A stretch of DNA of 64,000 nucleotides from JACCTH01 sp035281645 (GTDB lineage Bacteria; Actinomycetota; Acidimicrobiia; Spongiisociales; ZC4RG35). Shown here piece after piece: positions 58,861-64,000 of the stretch (the first letter of the stretch is position 1; each line of letters opens with the position of its first letter). The stretch is from the NCBI GenBank assembly GCA_035281645.1, contig DATEDN010000141.1, positions 1 through 64,000 on the forward strand, written 5' to 3'. The notes below the pieces were generated by a model. It was not told the DNA's origin. It saw nothing but the letters and a program-made list of their open reading frames with translations, and did not search any database. Both the position numbers and the translations under genes were made by a program.

Positions 58861-59547
58861 TTGGTAACAGTCCCGCGCCTGAGATCAGTCCTGATCAACA
58901 AAGCCCCCGGACTCCGCGTGGAGCGGGAGCTGTGGGCGGAGGGCCACGAAACGGTCCTCGGGGTGGACGAAGTCGGTCGGGGTTCCTGGGCGGGACCGCT
59001 AACGGTAGGGGTGGCGGTGGTTCCCCGTGATCGCCGCGTTTACAAAATCAGGGACTCCAAGCTCCTGACCGAGACCGAACGTGAGCTGCTCTTCAATCGC
59101 GTAGCCGAATGGTGTGACGACTGGGCCGTGGGTCACGCCAGCCCCGCCGAGTGCGATGAGCTCGGAATGTCGGAAGCGCAGCGTTTGGCCGCCCGGAGGG
59201 CGATCGCGCAACTACGTCGTCCTCCTGATCGAGTGGTTGTGGATGGCAATTGGGACTTCGTCGGCGGGGCCCAGCGGCTGGTGCGAGGCGATCGCACCTG
59301 TCTTTCGATCGCCGCCGCCTCGATGCTGGCCAAGGTCGTACGGGACCGGATCATGAGGGAGGAAGCAGAACACTTCACTCGCTGGAATTTTGAAGCCAAC
59401 AAAGGCTATCCGTGCCCGATCCACAAGGCCGGTCTTCAGGCCTGGGGGCCGAGTGCCATCCATCGCCGTTCCTGGGTCTTCATGGACTACCTCCCCTGGA
59501 ATGGCCTCGAGCGGCTGCGGCGGGACGGCCAACTCGAGTTGTTCTAG
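58861..59547 (+). CDS. rnhB: Ribonuclease HII
   Basis: The 228-residue protein has the RNase HII motif GVDEVGRGSWAGPL (Asp36, Glu37), a further Asp in VVDGNWDF, and the C-terminal YPCPIHKAGLQAWGPSAIHR pattern that binds the RNA-DNA junction. It removes ribonucleotides from DNA. The start TTG 58,861 fits the family length; no better start is seen. Confidence 0.93.
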   Translation: MVTVPRLRSVLINKAPGLRVERELWAEGHETVLGVDEVGRGSWAGPLTVGVAVVPRDRRVYKIRDSKLLTETERELLFNRVAEWCDDWAVGHASPAECDELGMSEAQRLAARRAIAQLRRPPDRVVVDGNWDFVGGAQRLVRGDRTCLSIAAASMLAKVVRDRIMREEAEHFTRWNFEANKGYPCPIHKAGLQAWGPSAIHRRSWVFMDYLPWNGLERLRRDGQLELF

Positions 59548-59549
59548 AG

Positions 59550-59674
59550 AATCCCCCCTCCCCGGCTGCGCCGGTACTCCCCCCTTAGGGGAGAAACCGA
59601 GTTTTGTTTCCCTTCCCCGCCGAGCGGAGCGAGTGTTGGGAGAGGTGGCGCCGCAGGCGACGGAGGGGGTTCCG
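59550..59674. repeat. Intergenic repeat with imperfect inverted ends (REP/MITE-like)
   Basis: The 125-base gap between rnhB and the convergent GH13 gene starts CCCCCCTCCCCGGCTGCG and ends CGCAGGCGACGGAGGGGG, which are imperfect reverse complements. Inner segments also pair (CTCCCCCCTTAGGGGAG; CCTTCCCCGCCGAGCGGAG). The look is that of small non-autonomous elements found in multiple intergenic copies in genomes; only one copy is in this window. Confidence 0.55.
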
Positions 59675-59675
59675 T

Positions 59676-61559
59676 TCAGGGGGTGAAGGCCCCGAGGATG
59701 CGGAACTCGTAGGGAGCCAGAACATTTCCATCCCACGGCTCTTGACGGATCAAGTCGAACCTTCGCTCCAATGGATCGATCACCGCTGGGTTCCGACTCA
59801 GGTTGGCGACCAAAGTGATCGATCCGCGGCTGAACCCTATGGTCCCGCGATCACCAGTGGCGAACGGCTCGGGTGGAACCGAAGGAGGTATGGCGAGGGT
59901 TCGCCTGAGGTTTAGGAGGCCCGTGATTCCAGAGAGAACCGAAGTGTCGGGACCAGTCTGCGACGATGCCTCCTCGAAGCGTTCGATCGAGAACCCCCGT
60001 CGATGGCTCCAGCGGTTGTCGTGAGCCAGATCAGGATTCGCCTTGTACGTGTGATCCGACACAGGTGCGGTTTCATCCCCCAGAAAGATCAGCGGAATGC
60101 CCCCCGCCATGAGGATTACGGCCCATGAACAGAGAATGCGGTTGACCGCGGTCTCGACGGCCGCTGGATCCATTTCCTCCAGCGCTTTTTCCAATCCCGC
60201 CAGCGAGGCCAGGCTGCCAGAAATGCGGGCATCGCCTGTCTCCTGATTCAGCTGAAACAGTTCGCCGCGGGCAAAGCTGCCGGGGAACTGTCCGGAGTAA
60301 AACGCGTTGAGATACTGGCGATGGAGCCGGGGATCGACGCCGATCCGGATCGCATCGCCGTCGTCGAAGCCCCAGCCGATGTCGTCGTGCGACCGCAGAT
60401 AGGTAAGCCAGCTGCATCCCGGCGGAAGGTGGAAGCGTTCTCCGAGGGCGATCTCGAGAAAGCGGACGTCATCGGTAGCCAGCGCGTCCCAGACCGATGT
60501 CATCAGCAACGGGTTGTATCCCAGACGACACTCGATCGGATTGACGAATGCGCTGACCTCATCGGGGGCCACGATGGCCTCGGAGAGGAACTGCACCGAG
60601 GGGCAAGCGAGGTCGGCAACAATGCGAAGGATCTGCAGGAGCTGGTGGGCCTGCGGAAGGTTCTCGCAGGAGGTACCTGGCTCCTTCCACATGAAAGGAG
60701 TGGCGTCCATCCGAATCGCCGACACGCCCAAGTTGGCGATGAAGAGCATCTCAGCGGCCATCGCCGCCAGGACGTGAGGATTGCGGTAGTTGAGATCCCA
60801 CTGGAAGGGATAGAACGACGTCCACACCCAGGACTGGGGTCCCTCCTGCCAGGTGAAGGCGTCGCCACCCCGGTCGGGGAAGATCGAGCGGAGGTGGGGT
60901 GATATCTGATCTGGAATTCGGCGGTCGGGGAACATGAAATAGAAATCCTGGTAGTAAGAATCACCCTCTGCGGCTGCTTGCGCCCAGGCGTGCTCGGATG
61001 AGGTGTGATTGCAGATCAGGTCGAGAACCACCCCGATGCCTTCCTGGGAAAGCTTCTTGATCGCCTTCCGCATTTGGGTCATCGATCCCAGGTCCGCCCG
61101 AAGCGATCGATAGTCGGAGACGGCGTACCCGCCGTCGTTGGCACCCTCGGGAGCGGCGTAGGGCGGCAACAAATGAAGATGGCTGATCCCGAGCGCTTGG
61201 AGATGTGGGAGGCGATCGACAAGCTTGGAAGCCTCGCCCGCATAGAGATCGAGGTAGGCCATCCCCCAGAGGCTTTCGGCACTGTCGAGCCAAGTGGGAA
61301 TTTGCCGATCGACCCTTCTCAGTCGACCGGGTCTCTCCAAGTATCCGGTGGCAGCGAGGTCGGCAATGGCTGACAAGGTCCAGGCAAAGTCATATCGCTC
61401 CCCGTACAGGGCATGGAGAAGCCGGAACAGTCGTTCGTGATTTGCATCGAATCGGGCAGAGAATTCCGCCCATCCTTTGGGCCCGAAACGCGATTGCAGA
61501 TCGGAGAGGAGACGGCGCCGGGCGCCGGTGGCGGCAGCCTCTATCCAGTCAGCGGTCAC
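59676..61559 (-). CDS. Amylosucrase-like GH13 glucosyltransferase/hydrolase
   Basis: The 627-residue protein has an N-terminal helical domain and a GH13 barrel: region I LDLICNHTSS, nucleophile Asp in IRMDATPFMWK, acid Glu in FLSEAIVAP and the third Asp in YLRSHDDIGWGF. Length, helical N terminus and LRRVDRQIPTWLDSAES match the amylosucrase branch, which makes alpha-glucan or transfers glucose from sucrose. It is the last gene of a four-gene minus-strand operon. GTG 61,559 overlaps the previous stop. Confidence 0.88.
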   Translation of the reverse strand: MTADWIEAAATGARRRLLSDLQSRFGPKGWAEFSARFDANHERLFRLLHALYGERYDFAWTLSAIADLAATGYLERPGRLRRVDRQIPTWLDSAESLWGMAYLDLYAGEASKLVDRLPHLQALGISHLHLLPPYAAPEGANDGGYAVSDYRSLRADLGSMTQMRKAIKKLSQEGIGVVLDLICNHTSSEHAWAQAAAEGDSYYQDFYFMFPDRRIPDQISPHLRSIFPDRGGDAFTWQEGPQSWVWTSFYPFQWDLNYRNPHVLAAMAAEMLFIANLGVSAIRMDATPFMWKEPGTSCENLPQAHQLLQILRIVADLACPSVQFLSEAIVAPDEVSAFVNPIECRLGYNPLLMTSVWDALATDDVRFLEIALGERFHLPPGCSWLTYLRSHDDIGWGFDDGDAIRIGVDPRLHRQYLNAFYSGQFPGSFARGELFQLNQETGDARISGSLASLAGLEKALEEMDPAAVETAVNRILCSWAVILMAGGIPLIFLGDETAPVSDHTYKANPDLAHDNRWSHRRGFSIERFEEASSQTGPDTSVLSGITGLLNLRRTLAIPPSVPPEPFATGDRGTIGFSRGSITLVANLSRNPAVIDPLERRFDLIRQEPWDGNVLAPYEFRILGAFTP

Positions 61560-62287
61560 TGGCGAGTGAGCTCGTCCACGTAGCGGGGAAACATTTCCCG
61601 CCAGGTGACCCAGTCATGGGGCCAGTCCGCGCTCCACTCGTCAACGCGATTGGGGATTCCCATCTGCCCGAGAACGGCGGCGGTTCGCCACGATTCCCCG
61701 GGGTCCTCGGCTCGGCCCAGGCCATGGGTGAAAAGGACAAAGCGCTTGCGAAGCATCCGCAGCAGGTCTCCTTCGGTCAGGTGGGGCAGGTAATGGATTG
61801 GGGAGGAGAGATAAAAGTCGGACGTCATCGGACCGTCGAGCCACTTGGTGAGATCGAAGGTGCCCGAGACACACAAGGCCGCAGAGAAGACCTCCGGGTG
61901 GCGACAAAGCACCTCGAGGGCGTTGAAGGCACCGATCGAGGCGCCGGCGGTCACGATTTCAATCGACGGCGATTGACAGTCGGTGCGGATGGCCGGCACG
62001 ACTTCGTTGCGAATGACAGCGTCAAAGGCCGCCATCATCCGGCCGACTTCGTGGGCATTCGCTCCCGTCAGAAACGTGCGGCCGTTGAGGCTGTCTACCG
62101 AATAGACCTTGATTCGTCCTTCGTCCAGCAACGGTTGCAGCGATCCCACCAGATGGAAACGCTCGATCTCCTCGAAATCCCCCCCGGCGGTGGGAAAGAC
62201 CAAAAGCGGGGTGCCGGCGGTGCCCCACCGCACCAGATTGACTTCCTGTCCAACGCGGTGGGAGTACCAGCGTTCTACCGCCTTCAC
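61556..62287 (-). CDS. Esterase-fold alpha/beta hydrolase (COG4947-like)
   Basis: From GTG 62,287 (4-base overlap with the ATP-grasp gene) the 243-residue protein has LLVFPTAGGDFEEIERFHLV, the nucleophile motif VTAGASIGAFNALEVLCRHP, VSGTFDLTKWLDG and a final His in DEWSADWPHDWVTWREM. This is the putative-esterase fold related to mycolyl/antigen-85-type and enterochelin esterases. It is cytoplasmic, without a signal peptide. A longer frame upstream is the shadow of the ATP-grasp gene. Confidence 0.82.
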   Translation of the reverse strand: MKAVERWYSHRVGQEVNLVRWGTAGTPLLVFPTAGGDFEEIERFHLVGSLQPLLDEGRIKVYSVDSLNGRTFLTGANAHEVGRMMAAFDAVIRNEVVPAIRTDCQSPSIEIVTAGASIGAFNALEVLCRHPEVFSAALCVSGTFDLTKWLDGPMTSDFYLSSPIHYLPHLTEGDLLRMLRKRFVLFTHGLGRAEDPGESWRTAAVLGQMGIPNRVDEWSADWPHDWVTWREMFPRYVDELTRQ

Positions 62288-63618
62288 AGGAACTCTTCGC
62301 CTCCCACAACGGGCGAGGAGAGGGGTGGATAGGCGGCTTCCTTGCCGTCCCCCAAGGGGCGGGAGCCGATCAGGTCGAGGCGATCCCGCTCCGTTTGCCG
62401 CCAAAACTGGAGCAGGCCCCAGAAGTGCTCGGTGAAGCGGTCGACCTCGTGGGGAGGAAATATCACCGAGACTTTCCGGCGGACGGCCTCTAAGGCCCGG
62501 TCGGTGGCAAAGTACTCCCACGTGACTTCGTCCAGGTGGGCGAGGTGGGTGTCGCAGAACTCGAGAAACTTCTCGGTGTCGAAACATCGATGGGCCAGGG
62601 CTGCGTAGCTGACGAGCTTTTCCCGATACGTGCCGCCGCCGTCGGCGATTTCGAAGTAGGGATCCCAGTCGGGATTGTGACGCATCTTCCGCTCGGTAGC
62701 GGCGACAAAGAGCGACCACCGGATCTTGGCCTTCACCAGCCAGGGAAGGTGATAGTGGAGACTCGTCACCTGGGAATCTGGGCAGGCATTGGCGAAATCG
62801 ATCGGGTAGAACTCTCCATCCTTTCGCAGCGTCTCGCACGAATTGAAGTCCCAGTTGAAGAAGCTGTTGATGGTTAGGACCATGTCGGAGAGGAGTTGCC
62901 ACTCATCGGCATTGACGAAGTTGAAGTCGACCTTGTAGCGGTCATGCATCGGAGCCGTGGGGTCGTAGCGAATGACGTTCACTTGAGGTCCGACGGCGAG
63001 AGCTCGAACGAAAAGATCGAAGGGCTCTACCGCTTCCTGTAGATGCATGATCGAGCGTCCGCTTTGGTCATACGCCAGAGCCAGCTGGGCATCGTTTTCG
63101 ATTCGAGAGACTCCCCGCCAGGCACCACCATCGAAGGGTTTGAGATAGCACGGATACCCGATCTGGGCAGCGACTTCGGAAAGATCGAAGAGGCGGGCGT
63201 ATTGACCCAGGGTGACCTCGAGGTCAGGTTGGGACTGGTCGTACTCCTTGGGAGGCAAAAGGATCGTCCGCGGAACCGGAAATCCGAGCCGCATCATCGC
63301 CGCGTACGAAGTGTGCTTTTCCATCGATTGAATGGTGAAAGGGTTGTTGAAGACGTAGAGGTCGTTGTAGACGACCGCCTTCTTGATCCACTCCCGCGAG
63401 GTGTGATACCAGTGGGTCAGACGATCGAGTAGAACCGCATAGCGGACCGGTTGGCGGAGCGCGAACGGCTCGATCGTCACCCGCTCGATATTGAAGGTAA
63501 CGGTGTCGTCCCCGCGGGGGATTCGCAGAGCAAGCCGATCGATGATGTCCTCGTAGAAAACTGGCCATTCGAGGTCGGCTCCCAGGGAAAGGCCAATGGT
63601 CAGCGGCAGCTCAGCCAT
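62284..63618 (-). CDS. ATP-grasp family ligase
   Basis: The 444-residue protein begins with a Rossmann-like part (LPLTIGLSLGADLEWPVFYE), then an ATP-grasp domain: KHTSYAAMMRLGFPVPRTIL, GYPCYLKPFDGGAWRGVSRI (ATP-binding Lys), MHLQEAVEPFDLFVRALAVG, and the Mg-binding DFANACPDSQ. The C-terminal 120 residues are helical. ATP-grasp enzymes join a carboxylate to an amine or thiol. The substrates are not known. It lies between two esterase-fold genes. Confidence 0.8.
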   Translation of the reverse strand: MAELPLTIGLSLGADLEWPVFYEDIIDRLALRIPRGDDTVTFNIERVTIEPFALRQPVRYAVLLDRLTHWYHTSREWIKKAVVYNDLYVFNNPFTIQSMEKHTSYAAMMRLGFPVPRTILLPPKEYDQSQPDLEVTLGQYARLFDLSEVAAQIGYPCYLKPFDGGAWRGVSRIENDAQLALAYDQSGRSIMHLQEAVEPFDLFVRALAVGPQVNVIRYDPTAPMHDRYKVDFNFVNADEWQLLSDMVLTINSFFNWDFNSCETLRKDGEFYPIDFANACPDSQVTSLHYHLPWLVKAKIRWSLFVAATERKMRHNPDWDPYFEIADGGGTYREKLVSYAALAHRCFDTEKFLEFCDTHLAHLDEVTWEYFATDRALEAVRRKVSVIFPPHEVDRFTEHFWGLLQFWRQTERDRLDLIGSRPLGDGKEAAYPPLSSPVVGGEEFL

Positions 63619-63629
63619 CGGTTTCGAGC

Positions 63630-64000
63630 CTAACTAGGCGAATCTGGGCGGGGCAGCAGGAAACCGAGCGCATCCTCAAGGCGGTCACGCCATGCCTCCC
63701 AGTCATGTCCGGTCCAGGTCTCGATTGCCCGGAGCTTCACCCCTGCTGCCGAGAGAATCGGCCGCAACCGACGATTGCCGTCAACCAGACCCTCATAGCG
63801 TCCCACACTTTGGTAGACGCTTGTGTCCTCGAGGACCTTCGGATCGAGGCGGGTGAGAAAGTCGAGAATGGGATGAAGTGCTGGCGGGGGCAACTCGTTG
63901 TCGGCCTGATGGAAGTAGGACCCGGATAGGGATACCACTCCTCCAATGGCGGTGGGGTAGTGATAGGCAAGAGCGAGTGAGGCGAGTGCCCCTAAAGAAG
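63630..64000 (-). CDS. Second esterase-fold protein (5' end beyond the window)
   Basis: The frame is open to the right edge. The visible 123 residues begin SLGALASLALAYHYPTAIGG, which continues a probable GxSxG elbow, followed by VVSLSGSYF and the His in ETWTGHDWEAWRDRLEDALG. This is the C-terminal half of the same putative-esterase fold as the gene at 61,556, though not closely similar. It lies 11 bases before the ATP-grasp gene and is probably co-transcribed. Confidence 0.75.
   Translation of the reverse strand, partial: SLGALASLALAYHYPTAIGGVVSLSGSYFHQADNELPPPALHPILDFLTRLDPKVLEDTSVYQSVGRYEGLVDGNRRLRPILSAAGVKLRAIETWTGHDWEAWRDRLEDALGFLLPRPDSPS

Noticed and set aside
1..64000. CRISPR array or rRNA operon
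   Set aside because: No regularly spaced repeats and no rRNA-like sequence were seen; the only RNA gene I can support is the tRNA-Pro.

Overview
The window is high-GC bacterial DNA, most likely from an actinobacterium outside the well-studied orders (an Acidimicrobiia-like lineage is my inference; no rRNA is present to settle it). Two blocks match gene orders I recall from Mycobacterium tuberculosis. Positions 93-20,539 follow the Rv1692-Rv1713 order: HAD phosphatase, small ORF, tlyA, NAD kinase, pyrG, NUDIX, xerD, scpA, scpB, rluB, cmk, der. Here ald, a DksA-like protein, an HD protein, aroA and ispH are added, and recN and parA are absent. Positions 46,427-50,883 follow Rv1826-Rv1830: gcvH, FHA/GarA-like, MerR, DUF151, MerR, with a DD-carboxypeptidase and hpt inserted. 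Many genes are translationally coupled through 4-base stop/start overlaps.

Region by region: 1-20,685 is mainly housekeeping. It is interrupted by an AbiEi-like gene bracketed by two near-identical palindromes (3,342-4,445), an enoyl-CoA hydratase/acyl-CoA ligase pair and a cyclic-nucleotide-binding patatin. A tRNA-Pro(GGG) at 20,767-20,841 begins an accessory zone. A 39-base copy of its 3' end lies at 29,058-29,096, so 20,804-29,096 looks like a roughly 8.3 kb island inserted at the tRNA. It holds small secreted proteins, a zinc/manganese-type substrate-binding lipoprotein under a Fur/Zur-like palindrome, a YibE/F protein, an SRPBCC protein, and one intact and one frameshifted cupin. Accessory genes continue to about 39,200: an esterase lipoprotein, a trypsin-like protease, DUF2071, a two-component system, a CmpX-like channel, a ferritin-like protein, several very small genes and a BrkB-family protein.

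Positions 39,437-45,822 are a complete peptide/oligosaccharide ABC importer operon. Positions 45,873-55,176 return to core genes: pgsA, gcvH, FHA, two MerR regulators, carboxypeptidase, hpt, DUF151, gcvT, a lipase and a PDZ lipoprotein. Positions 55,233-58,153 carry a lipoprotein coupled to an unusual FtsH-like membrane AAA+ protease. After yqgE and rnhB, the right end (59,676-64,000, minus strand) is a tightly coupled operon of esterase, ATP-grasp ligase, second esterase and amylosucrase-like GH13 enzyme. I consider this the best candidate for an uncharacterised pathway.

A recurring oddity is that several genes have no plausible ATG/GTG/TTG start and appear to begin at CTG, usually in a CTGA overlap with the preceding stop codon. 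All functions are read from motifs by eye; no database search was run.
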